A stretch of 64,000 nucleotides of DNA from Flavobacteriales bacterium (GTDB lineage: Bacteria > Bacteroidota > Bacteroidia > Flavobacteriales > Weeksellaceae), in NCBI GenBank assembly GCA_020635515.1, contig JACJZS010000003.1, positions 62,001 through 126,000 on the forward strand. The letters are read 5' to 3'. Below are positions 53,288-61,317 of this stretch, one piece after another (the first letter of the stretch is position 1; every line of letters starts with the position of its first letter). The notes under the pieces were generated by a model. It ran no database searches. It worked only from the letters and a program-made list of their open reading frames with translations, and was not told where the DNA came from. The position numbers and the translations under genes are program-made.

Positions 53288-55042
53288 ATGAAATTTTTAG
53301 TATTAACTAGTTTGTTTTTTGTGTCATTTGCTTATTCTCAGCTTCCTACTGTTTCTTTAGGAAAGATAGAACGAATAGAAAATTTTAAATCTAAATATGT
53401 AAGTGACCGAAATATAGATATTTGGCTTCCTAGCGATTATTCCAAAGACAAAAAGTACACTGTTGTTTATATGCATGATGGACAAATGCTTTTTGATGCT
53501 ACACAAACATGGAATAAACAAGAGTGGAAAGTAGATGAAATTTTTTCCGAATTAATTAAAAATAAAGAAATAGAGGATTGTATGGTAGTAGGGATTTGGA
53601 ATATTCCAGATAAACGCTTGATTGAATATTTTCCACAAACTATTTTTCAGAATTTAGACGAATCAACTCAAAAAACACTAAAAGAAAAATACAATATTAA
53701 CAAAACAGAATCAGATGAATACTTAAAATTTATTGTGGAAGAATTAAAACCGTATATAGATTCACAGTATTCCATCAAAAAAGATAAAGACAATACGATT
53801 ATTTTAGGAAGTAGTATGGGAGCTCTTATTTCTATGTATGCAATTTCTGAATATCCAGAGGTTTTTGGAGGAGCTGGTTGCATGTCTACAGCTTGGCTTA
53901 CTTTTATAGAACCAAAATATGAAATTCCTTTAGCGACGTTTAATTATCTTAGAGATAAGCTACCTTCTTCATTAAATCATAAATTATATTTTGATTATGG
54001 AACTTCCGAAGCTGATGAAAATTACGAACTAACTCAAAATTTTGTGGATTTGATGATTATAAAAAAAGGATTTCAAAAAGACATAAACTTTATGAGTTAC
54101 ATAAAAGGAGGAGGAAAACACACGGAAAAAGATTGGTCGGAAAGATTAGATATTCCTTTAAAATTTTTGATTGGCAGAAAGCAAAATCAACAAGCGAGTG
54201 TAGGAAAAATAGATAAATATGAAAATTTCAACTCCAAATATGTTACAGATAGAAATGTAGAAGTTTGGTTGCCTGAAAATTATTCTAAAAATAAAAAATA
54301 TGCTGTTCTCTATATGCACGACGGACAAATGTTATTTGATAGTGCTACTACTTGGAACAAACAAGCTTGGGACGTAGATGATACAGCTCAACGATTGATG
54401 AATGAAAAAAAAGTACGAGACTTTATTGTGGTAGGAATTTGGAATGGAGGACAAACAAGACATATAGATTATTTCCCTCAGAAACCATACGAATCACTTA
54501 CTGAAAGTCAAAAAGAGTACGTACAAGATAAGTTAAATGAAACAGGAAGAATTAAAGGTGATTTTATGCCGAATTCAGATAATTACCTGAAATTTTTAGT
54601 ACAAGAATTAAAACCATTTATAGATAAAAAGTATTCTGTAAAAATAGATAAAGAAAATACGTTTATAATGGGAAGCAGTATGGGAGGTCTTATCTCTATG
54701 TATGCAATTACACAATATCCTGAAGTTTTTGGTGGAGCAGGTTGTTTATCTACGCATTGGACTGGGATTTTTGATGTGGAAAACAATCCTATTCCAAATG
54801 CTTTTTATACGTATTTAGATGAAAACATAGATAAAATTAATAATAGCAAAATCTACTTTGACTACGGAAATAAAACTTTAGACGAATTATATCCACCACT
54901 ACAAAAGGAAGTAGACGAAATAATGCAAAAGCACAACTTTACTTCAAAAAATTGGATAACTAAATTCTTTAAAGGAGATGATCACAGCGAAAATTCATGG
55001 AAAAATAGATTACATATTCCACTAGAGTTTTTGCTGAAGTAG
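53288..55042 (+). CDS. Secreted tandem esterase, two alpha/beta-hydrolase domains
   Basis: 584 residues. Signal peptide ending at AYSQ (about 18), then two homologous domains of about 290 residues (20-300 and 303-584). Each repeats KIERIENF/KIDKYENF, VYMHDGQMLF/LYMHDGQMLF, VVGIWN and the nucleophile elbow GSSMGALISMYAI/GSSMGGLISMYAI, with an Asp after the core and a His near the end (GKHTEKDW/DDHSENSW). They belong to the putative-esterase (Fes/esterase D-like) family, and both look catalytically complete. Internal duplication is clear; substrate unknown. Diverges from rpsA. Confidence 0.85.
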   Translation: MKFLVLTSLFFVSFAYSQLPTVSLGKIERIENFKSKYVSDRNIDIWLPSDYSKDKKYTVVYMHDGQMLFDATQTWNKQEWKVDEIFSELIKNKEIEDCMVVGIWNIPDKRLIEYFPQTIFQNLDESTQKTLKEKYNINKTESDEYLKFIVEELKPYIDSQYSIKKDKDNTIILGSSMGALISMYAISEYPEVFGGAGCMSTAWLTFIEPKYEIPLATFNYLRDKLPSSLNHKLYFDYGTSEADENYELTQNFVDLMIIKKGFQKDINFMSYIKGGGKHTEKDWSERLDIPLKFLIGRKQNQQASVGKIDKYENFNSKYVTDRNVEVWLPENYSKNKKYAVLYMHDGQMLFDSATTWNKQAWDVDDTAQRLMNEKKVRDFIVVGIWNGGQTRHIDYFPQKPYESLTESQKEYVQDKLNETGRIKGDFMPNSDNYLKFLVQELKPFIDKKYSVKIDKENTFIMGSSMGGLISMYAITQYPEVFGGAGCLSTHWTGIFDVENNPIPNAFYTYLDENIDKINNSKIYFDYGNKTLDELYPPLQKEVDEIMQKHNFTSKNWITKFFKGDDHSENSWKNRLHIPLEFLLK

Positions 55043-55047
55043 GAAGT

Positions 55048-55554
55048 TTAAGAATCGAAAGAATTAGGATACGATTTTTGTACCTCTTCGATTGAGTTTT
55101 CTACTTTTTCTTTAAGTGATTGTTGGTATTGTTCTAATTTTTCTTGTACAGATTCATCAAATGTAGAAAGAATTTTACTAGCTAAAATCCCAGCATTCAA
55201 AGCTCCATTTAATGCAACCGTAGCTACAGGAATTCCTCCTGGCATTTGCAATATAGAAAGTACAGAATCCCAACCGTCGATTGAATTGCTAGAAAGAATA
55301 GGAACACCAATTACAGGAATTGTAGTACACGAAGCAATCATTCCAGGGAGATGAGCAGCTCCTCCTGCACCTGCTATAATTACTTTTAAACCTCTTTTTT
55401 GAGCGGTTTTTGCATATTCAAACATTCTTTCGGGAGTTCTATGAGCAGAAACAATAGTTAGTTCGTAGGGAATTTCTAACGATTCTAAAAATTCACTTGC
55501 TTGTTTCATGATTGGTAAGTCGGATTGACTTCCCATTACAATTCCTATTTTCAT
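55048..55554 (-). CDS. purE: N5-carboxyaminoimidazole ribonucleotide mutase
   Basis: 168 residues. GIVMGSQSDLPIMKQASEFL and SAHRTPERMFEYAK hold the catalytic residues; AGAGGAAHLPGMIASCTTIP then VPILSSNSIDGWDSVLSI are standard. Converts N5-CAIR to CAIR in purine synthesis. Last gene of purK-SRPBCC-purE, 6 bp after the SRPBCC gene. Confidence 0.97.
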   Translation of the reverse strand: MKIGIVMGSQSDLPIMKQASEFLESLEIPYELTIVSAHRTPERMFEYAKTAQKRGLKVIIAGAGGAAHLPGMIASCTTIPVIGVPILSSNSIDGWDSVLSILQMPGGIPVATVALNGALNAGILASKILSTFDESVQEKLEQYQQSLKEKVENSIEEVQKSYPNSFDS

Positions 55555-55560
55555 TGTAAA

Positions 55561-56103
55561 TTATTTTTTTTCGAGTATGTTTTTTAAATTATTCAAACCA
55601 ATTTCAAAATCTTTACCTACTTCATCTCCTATGTCGGTAAACCATAATATCACATTCATAGGATAATCCATTTCTCCATTAAATCCCCATTTAACTTTAG
55701 TTGTTGCTGAATCTATTTTTTCAGTGGTAAAGTATGCAAAGGAAGTAGATTCCCACGGTTTTATAAAACGAAGTTCTGTTTCTAGCCGTTTATCATCTAC
55801 TATTTTTATAATTTCTTGTTCTCCTGTGCCTACATTTTCTTTTTCGCTATCCCAAGTAGCAACAAAACCAACTGTTCCATCAGTACCAGAATACGTTCGT
55901 TTCATATTGGGATCCATTTTTGCCCAAGTACTGAAATTCTCTTGATTTTTTAGATGCTTTAAATAATTAAAAACTTCTGTATTAGATTTATTTATGGTAA
56001 TCTCTCTTTCTACCGAATAATCTCTTTTTGCAAACAATGCAACGATGAATAATAATGCAATAAACGAAACAATAAAGATACCTACTTTTTTAACGTTTTT
56101 CAT
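55561..56103 (-). CDS. SRPBCC-family protein, membrane-anchored
   Basis: 180 residues with one N-terminal membrane helix (VGIFIVSFIALLFIVALFAK) and a START/SRPBCC domain (REITINKSNTEVFNYLKHLK, WDSEKENVGTGEQEI, VKWGFNGEMDYPMNVILW). Likely binds a hydrophobic ligand; no partner known. It is inserted between purK (36 bp) and purE (6 bp) on the same strand, without an obvious reason. Confidence 0.82.
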   Translation of the reverse strand: MKNVKKVGIFIVSFIALLFIVALFAKRDYSVEREITINKSNTEVFNYLKHLKNQENFSTWAKMDPNMKRTYSGTDGTVGFVATWDSEKENVGTGEQEIIKIVDDKRLETELRFIKPWESTSFAYFTTEKIDSATTKVKWGFNGEMDYPMNVILWFTDIGDEVGKDFEIGLNNLKNILEKK

Positions 56104-56139
56104 AACTATTTCTTTTCGGATTCAGTAAATATAATGAAA

Positions 56140-57264
56140 TTATTTTGCTTTTACTGATATGTGTTCTTTGATGAAATTAATTTTTTCCTCCAATTCCTCT
56201 TTACTATTTCCAAGAACAGATACATGTCCCATTTTTCTACCTGGTTTAGTGATTTTTTTTCCATACCAATGCAAATAGGTTTTGTTTAGAATTGTTAATT
56301 TATCAATATTTTTAATGTAGGATTCTCCTTGATTTTCTTTTGCTCCTATTAAGTTTACCATGGCAGAATAACATCTATTTTCTACTGAAGCAAAAGGTAA
56401 GTTAAGCAACGAACGTAACATAATATCGTACTGAGAAAGATAATTTCCTTCTATAGTTGCGTGACCTGAATTGTGTACGCGTGGAGCAGTTTCATTAATC
56501 CAAATACTTCCGTTTTTATTTAGGAATAATTCTACGGCAAAAATCCCCGATGATTTAATGGTGTGAGCAAATTGTTTAATGATATTTTGAATTTCAGTTT
56601 CTACATCTGAGCTTGTTTGTGCAGGAGAAAAAAGGTAGTCAACCAAATTAAGTTCAGGATTAAAAACCATTTCAACCGTTGGAAAGATTGCTATTTCTCC
56701 ATTTTTATTTTTTGCAAATATCACAGCAAGTTCCTTGTCTATATCTGCACATTGTTCTATCACAGAAGGTTCGTTCCATACATTTATGATTTCCTCTTCT
56801 GATTTAATAATTTGAACTCCTTTCCCGTCGTAACCACCTTTTCGTAGCTTTTGAACAAAAGGAATTTGAATTTTATTCAAATTAAGTTCGTTACCATTTT
56901 CTATCAAATAAAAAGGAGCAGTAGGAAGATGATTTTTACTATAAAACTCTTTTTGGAATCCTTTATCTTGAAAAACTTCCAATAAATCAGGAGAAGGAAC
57001 TACTGTTTTTCCTTGTTTTTCTAGTTCTTTGAGAGCTTCGGTATTTACGTGCTCTATCTCTATACCTACTACATCAAGGTTTTCCGCAAAATCAAGAACA
57101 GTTTGTTTATCGTTAAAGTTTCCTTGCGTAAAGGAAGAAGCTAAGTTCTTGCATGAACAATTTTCATCGGGATCTAGAATGTGAATCTCAACAGGATAGT
57201 TTACAGCATTTTGGATAAACATTTTCCCTAATTGTCCACCTCCGAGTATTCCTATTTTTTTCAT
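56140..57264 (-). CDS. purK: 5-(carboxyamino)imidazole ribonucleotide synthase
   Basis: 374 residues from ATG at 57264 (MKKIGILGGGQLGKMF); a longer frame from 57306 is not supported. ATP-grasp fold: VQKLRKGGYDGKGVQIIKS, then ELAVIFAKNKNGEIAIFPTV, then NETAPRVHNSGHATIEG. Works with PurE downstream. Confidence 0.95.
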   Translation of the reverse strand: MKKIGILGGGQLGKMFIQNAVNYPVEIHILDPDENCSCKNLASSFTQGNFNDKQTVLDFAENLDVVGIEIEHVNTEALKELEKQGKTVVPSPDLLEVFQDKGFQKEFYSKNHLPTAPFYLIENGNELNLNKIQIPFVQKLRKGGYDGKGVQIIKSEEEIINVWNEPSVIEQCADIDKELAVIFAKNKNGEIAIFPTVEMVFNPELNLVDYLFSPAQTSSDVETEIQNIIKQFAHTIKSSGIFAVELFLNKNGSIWINETAPRVHNSGHATIEGNYLSQYDIMLRSLLNLPFASVENRCYSAMVNLIGAKENQGESYIKNIDKLTILNKTYLHWYGKKITKPGRKMGHVSVLGNSKEELEEKINFIKEHISVKAK

Positions 57265-57417
57265 CTTGTTTGTTCGCTTTTCTTTATAAAGTCTGTAAAA
57301 GTACAATTTTTTCTCATCTAGGTAAAATTTTCAATTGTATCGTATTTGCACTAGATTTAATTTTAAAATAAAGTAGTAGTCATTTTTAATTGGTATTTTT
57401 GAAAAAAATAGATTTAC

Positions 57418-58830
57418 ATGAATCGTAAGGATTTTTTAAAAGGAACAGGATTATTGGCTCTTTCAAGTGCTATGCTTCCTAGTATGAGTCTTGCTAATTC
57501 TTATACTGAAATAGCGGATAAGAAATTAAAAAAGAAAGCTAAAAACATTATATTTTTAGTAAGTGATGGAATGAGTATAGGAACACTTACGATGGCAGAT
57601 ACTTTATTGCGTAGAAAATATGGAAGAGGAAGTAATTGGTTAGATTTATATAGAGAAAACAAAGTGAGCCGTGCATTAATGGATACCTCTTCACTTAGTA
57701 GTTTAGTTACGGATTCCGCAGCAGCAAGTTCTTCTTGGGGAGGAGGACATAAAATCCCAAATGGAAAGTTAAATATAGGAGCAAACGGAGAAAAATATTT
57801 ACCTATTTTACAAAAATTTAAATCTAAAGGAAAAAAAGTTGGTTGTGTGACAACAGTTCCGATTACGCATGCTACGCCTGCTGGTTTTTGTGTGAATATG
57901 GATAGCAGAAACAATCAAGATGAAATAGCTGAAGAATACTTAAAACTTCGCTTTGATGTAATGATGGGAGGAGGAAAAGAACATTTTTCTTCACAAGACA
58001 GAAAAGATAAAAAAGATTTGTTTTCAGAATTTAAAACTAAAGGTTTTGATGTGCTTCGTGCTAAAAATGAATTAAAAATAAATGACAAAGAGAATCCTAT
58101 TCTAGGCGTTTTTTCTACCGATGGATTGCCATACAGCATAGATAGAAAAAGTGATGAGAAATTAAATCAACAAATTCCTACACTTGCCGAAATGACTGAT
58201 TTTGCAATCAATAAAATGAAGGGAAATAAAAATGGTTTTGTATTGCAGGTAGAAAGTGGACGTGTGGATTGGGCAGCACATGGAAACGATATTGCAGGAC
58301 TGCTGTACGACCAAATAGAATTTGATGATGCTATAAAAAAAGCAATTGACTTTGCAGAAAAAGATGGAGAAACATTGGTAATCGTTACTACTGACCATGG
58401 AAATGCAAATCCAGGATTGATTTATGGCAATGAGTGCAACGACAACTTTGATACGGTTCAGAACTATAAACACAGTAATGCTTGGATATTAAATAACTTA
58501 AACAAAGAATCTTCTATAAAAGATGTGCAACAACAAATAGAATTGGGTTGCAATTATCAACTATCCGATGAACAAGCAAAAGAAATTCTTTCTTACTATA
58601 CCAATTTGAATGCAGAAGGTTTATACAATCCAAGACATTTACCTTTTCAAAGATTAGCCGAAATTCAAAAAGAACATAATTCTGTTGGTTGGATTTCTAT
58701 GAATCATTCTTCTGATTTTGTGGAACTTGCTATGTATGGTGTAGGGAAAGAACTTTTACCTCCATTTATTCAGAATGCAGATTTGCATTATCTAATGCTT
58801 GCAGTTTGTGGAATAGAAAACAATTTTTAG
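57418..58830 (+). CDS. Alkaline phosphatase, probable Tat export
   Basis: 470 residues. N-terminus NRKDFLKGTGLLALSSAML is a Tat-like signal with Arg-Lys in place of twin Arg. Metal and nucleophile motifs of the PhoA superfamily: IIFLVSDGMSIGT, LVTDSAAASSSWGGG with catalytic Ser, MGGGKEHF, QVESGRVDWAAHGND and IVTTDHGNAN. Single gene, periplasmic. The Tat assignment is moderate given the weak motif. Confidence 0.88.
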   Translation: MNRKDFLKGTGLLALSSAMLPSMSLANSYTEIADKKLKKKAKNIIFLVSDGMSIGTLTMADTLLRRKYGRGSNWLDLYRENKVSRALMDTSSLSSLVTDSAAASSSWGGGHKIPNGKLNIGANGEKYLPILQKFKSKGKKVGCVTTVPITHATPAGFCVNMDSRNNQDEIAEEYLKLRFDVMMGGGKEHFSSQDRKDKKDLFSEFKTKGFDVLRAKNELKINDKENPILGVFSTDGLPYSIDRKSDEKLNQQIPTLAEMTDFAINKMKGNKNGFVLQVESGRVDWAAHGNDIAGLLYDQIEFDDAIKKAIDFAEKDGETLVIVTTDHGNANPGLIYGNECNDNFDTVQNYKHSNAWILNNLNKESSIKDVQQQIELGCNYQLSDEQAKEILSYYTNLNAEGLYNPRHLPFQRLAEIQKEHNSVGWISMNHSSDFVELAMYGVGKELLPPFIQNADLHYLMLAVCGIENNF

Positions 58831-58891
58831 TAGTTGTTTTTGTCATGTTTGTAACTTGGAACGAATTTTGATATTAATTAGGAAAAAAACT

Positions 58892-59230
58892 ATGAGAAAA
58901 AAGACAAGAATAAATACATTTTCTAAAGCAATGCGTGGATTTTCTCTTATGGATAAGATTCCCGCGGTTTTTAGAATGCTAAAAGCGGTATTCAAAGGAG
59001 AGTACAAAATGAAATTAACTTCTATGTTGCTTTTACTTGCAGGAACTGTTTATATTTTTATTCCTGAATTTACTGATTTAATACCTTTTATTGGTTGGCT
59101 GGACGAGCTTACGGTTTTAGGCTTTGTAATCAAAAAACTACTTGATGAAGTAGAAAAATTTCTTAATTGGGAACTGGAAACCAAATCAAGTACGCAGTAC
59201 GAAGATGTAGAAGCTAAAATAATTAAGTAA
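58892..59230 (+). CDS. DUF1232 (YkvA-like) membrane protein
   Basis: 112 residues from ATG at 58892; twelve earlier in-frame codons look unlike the family. DUF1232 core KMKLTSMLLLLAGTVYIFIP then EFTDLIPFIGWLDELTVLGF with the conserved LIPF..WLDE block and two short membrane helices. Function unknown. Overlaps the convergent DUF721 gene by 8 bp. Confidence 0.8.
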   Translation: MRKKTRINTFSKAMRGFSLMDKIPAVFRMLKAVFKGEYKMKLTSMLLLLAGTVYIFIPEFTDLIPFIGWLDELTVLGFVIKKLLDEVEKFLNWELETKSSTQYEDVEAKIIK

Positions 59231-59531
59231 AGTCGTTGCTAAGTTTAAAATTCAATTCATCGAGTTCAAAACCATCGAGTTGAGAATTAAGAGCGTTTTT
59301 AATTTTTTCTTTTTCTTGAGAAAATTCTGTTTTAATTAGAGGAGAAGTAAGGTAAATAGTCGCTTTATTTTTCGAAAGTTCAATCTTTTTGGTTTGTTTT
59401 ACGATGGAATCACTCATCAGTTCATTCCATTTTTGTTGAATTTCTATTTGTTGAATTTTGACTTTTGCTCCATTTTTTTCCATCCAAAAAAGAATTGCTT
59501 CCGAGAGTTTCATTTCATTTTTTCGCTTCAT
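59223..59531 (-). CDS. DUF721 protein (DciA-like)
   Basis: 102 residues of the DUF721/DciA family, here 4 bp overlapping recF. Visible blocks are KLSEAILFWMEKNGAKVKIQ and WNELMSDSIVKQTKKIEL, then a KH-like core. In other bacteria DciA loads the replicative helicase; that role here is inference. Confidence 0.85.
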   Translation of the reverse strand: MKRKNEMKLSEAILFWMEKNGAKVKIQQIEIQQKWNELMSDSIVKQTKKIELSKNKATIYLTSPLIKTEFSQEKEKIKNALNSQLDGFELDELNFKLSNDFT

Positions 59532-60613
59532 AATTCTATAGTAGGATGTTTTTCATTGGTTATATCTTCAAAAATGGATTCTATCTCTTCTTTTTTGGTA
59601 TGAGAAATAAAAACCTGACCAAAAGAGTCGGTGTTAACTAATTCTATCAGTTTACGAACACGATTTGCATCAAGTTTATCAAAAATATCATCTAAAAGCA
59701 ATAGTGGTTTTTGTGAATTGTTTTTGTGTAAATATTTAAATTGAGCAAATTTTAAAGCGATTAAAAATGTTTTTTGTTGTCCTTGCGAGCCGATTTTTTT
59801 GATTTGATGATTGTGCAACAGAAAATCCAAATCATCTTTATGAATTCCTTTGGTGGTAAATCCTGTTCTTCTATCGTTTTCTAAATTTTCTTTTAGTAGC
59901 TCTTCTTGTGATTTTTTTAAAAGAGGAGAAGTATAGCAAACAGCAACTTTTTCAGAATTATTTTCTACAATAGATTCGTAACTTTCCACAAAATAAGAAG
60001 AGAACTCATCGCAAAATTCAATTCTTTTTTTGTGAATATAATTTCCATTTTTGATTAGTGGTTCGTTGTAAATTTCAAGCAATGAATAATCAAAATAATT
60101 ATTCTGCTGAAATGATTTTAGTAAACTATTCCGTTGTTGAATCGTTTTTTGATATAGAATAAGTGCATTTAAATATTCGCTATCTACCTGGGAAAGAACA
60201 TTATCTATAAATTTTCGTCTGGTTTCGCTTCTAAGTGAAATTAAATCAGAATCGTAAGGAGAAATTACAACAAGCGGTATTTTTCCTATATGTTCCGAAA
60301 GTTTGGTATATGCTTTTTCGTTGAATTTAACTATTTTCTTTTGACCTTTTTGTACGTTTATTTTTATTCTATTCTCTTGATTATTAATCGTAAAATTTCC
60401 TTCTAAGGTAAAGAAATCGGAATCGAAGTTGATATTTAATAAATCACTAGAAATAAAACAACTTTTGGTAAGTGATAAATAATGAATAGCATCGAGTATG
60501 GAACTTTTTCCCGAACCGTTTTTTCCAACAATTAGATTAAACTTACTAGAAAATTCAACTTCTTTGAACTCTAAATTTTTAAATTGATTTATTTTTAATT
60601 TCTGAATATACAT
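59528..60613 (-). CDS. recF: DNA replication and repair protein RecF
   Basis: 361 residues. SMC-like ATPase with Walker A GKNGSGKSSILDAIHYL, signature KIGSQGQQKTFLIALKFAQF and Walker B LLLLDDIFDKLDANRV. Helps load RecA at gaps. Overlaps DUF721 by 4 bp (ATGA), so the two are coupled. Confidence 0.95.
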   Translation of the reverse strand: MYIQKLKINQFKNLEFKEVEFSSKFNLIVGKNGSGKSSILDAIHYLSLTKSCFISSDLLNINFDSDFFTLEGNFTINNQENRIKINVQKGQKKIVKFNEKAYTKLSEHIGKIPLVVISPYDSDLISLRSETRRKFIDNVLSQVDSEYLNALILYQKTIQQRNSLLKSFQQNNYFDYSLLEIYNEPLIKNGNYIHKKRIEFCDEFSSYFVESYESIVENNSEKVAVCYTSPLLKKSQEELLKENLENDRRTGFTTKGIHKDDLDFLLHNHQIKKIGSQGQQKTFLIALKFAQFKYLHKNNSQKPLLLLDDIFDKLDANRVRKLIELVNTDSFGQVFISHTKKEEIESIFEDITNEKHPTIEL

Positions 60614-60697
60614 TCGTTAAAATTCTAGTACAAAATTAGGGATTTAATTGTATATAAAGCTTGCAAAAGAAAGTAAATAGTGCGAATGTAGTGTTTA

Positions 60698-60955
60698 TTA
60701 ATAATGACCTTTAAGTGAATGTATAATCAGAAAGTTATTTTTTATTTCGTAAACAATTCTATGTTCTTTATTTATTCTTCTACTCCACAAACCAGTAAAT
60801 TCATATTTTAAAGCTTCAGGTTTTCCAATTCCTTCATACGGAGTTTCGAGTATATTTTCCAACAACTCTCGAATCTTCTTAAGAATTTTGATTTGATTTG
60901 TTTTTTTGAAATAATTTAACTGTTTTTCAGCGGACTCAAAATAAATTATTTCCAT
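60698..60955 (-). CDS. YoeB/Txe-type toxin
   Basis: 85 residues of the RelE/YoeB mRNA interferase superfamily. The signature GKPEALKYEFTGLWSRRINK then EHRIVYEI and terminal LKGHY is typical of YoeB, including the His and Tyr at the C-terminus. Overlaps the antitoxin by 10 bp. Catalysis cleaves ribosome-bound mRNA in known relatives. Confidence 0.9.
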   Translation of the reverse strand: MEIIYFESAEKQLNYFKKTNQIKILKKIRELLENILETPYEGIGKPEALKYEFTGLWSRRINKEHRIVYEIKNNFLIIHSLKGHY

Positions 60956-61155
60956 ATTTCATCAAGAGTTATTTTTTTAAACTTTCCGTTTTTAAAATCT
61001 TCTTGATTTTGAGCAATCATCTCAACAAACTCTGACTTATAAGGTTTTTCTCCATCAGTAATCTTAAACTTTATCTTCATAGCTTTCATAAAAGCTTTTA
61101 GAGCCGTTATTTGATTCTTATCTTCCGCATACGCCGTAATACTTAGTGTTTCCAT
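60946..61155 (-). CDS. Antitoxin partner of YoeB-type toxin
   Basis: 69 residues, DUF2683-like N-terminus (METLSITAYAEDKNQITALK) and a C-terminal tail (KNGKFKKITLDEIWK) expected to wrap the toxin. It precedes the toxin and overlaps it by 10 bp, the usual gene order. It is not a YefM-type antitoxin. Confidence 0.82.
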   Translation of the reverse strand: METLSITAYAEDKNQITALKAFMKAMKIKFKITDGEKPYKSEFVEMIAQNQEDFKNGKFKKITLDEIWK

Positions 61156-61317
61156 ATAGCATCATTTTCTACAAATTTACGAAAAATCATTTTTCTTTTT
61201 AATGTTCTCTGAGGAATTTAATCTACGGTAGATTCAACGCACACTGTATTCTTACGAAACAAGGACTAAAAAGTTAATTGTTGTATAAAACTTAGGTTTT
61301 AAGTAAACTCTTAGCAA

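Noticed and set aside
57501..57914. 137-codon antisense frame in the alkaline phosphatase gene
   Set aside because: Opposite the conserved metal and nucleophile motifs; a shadow of the real frame.
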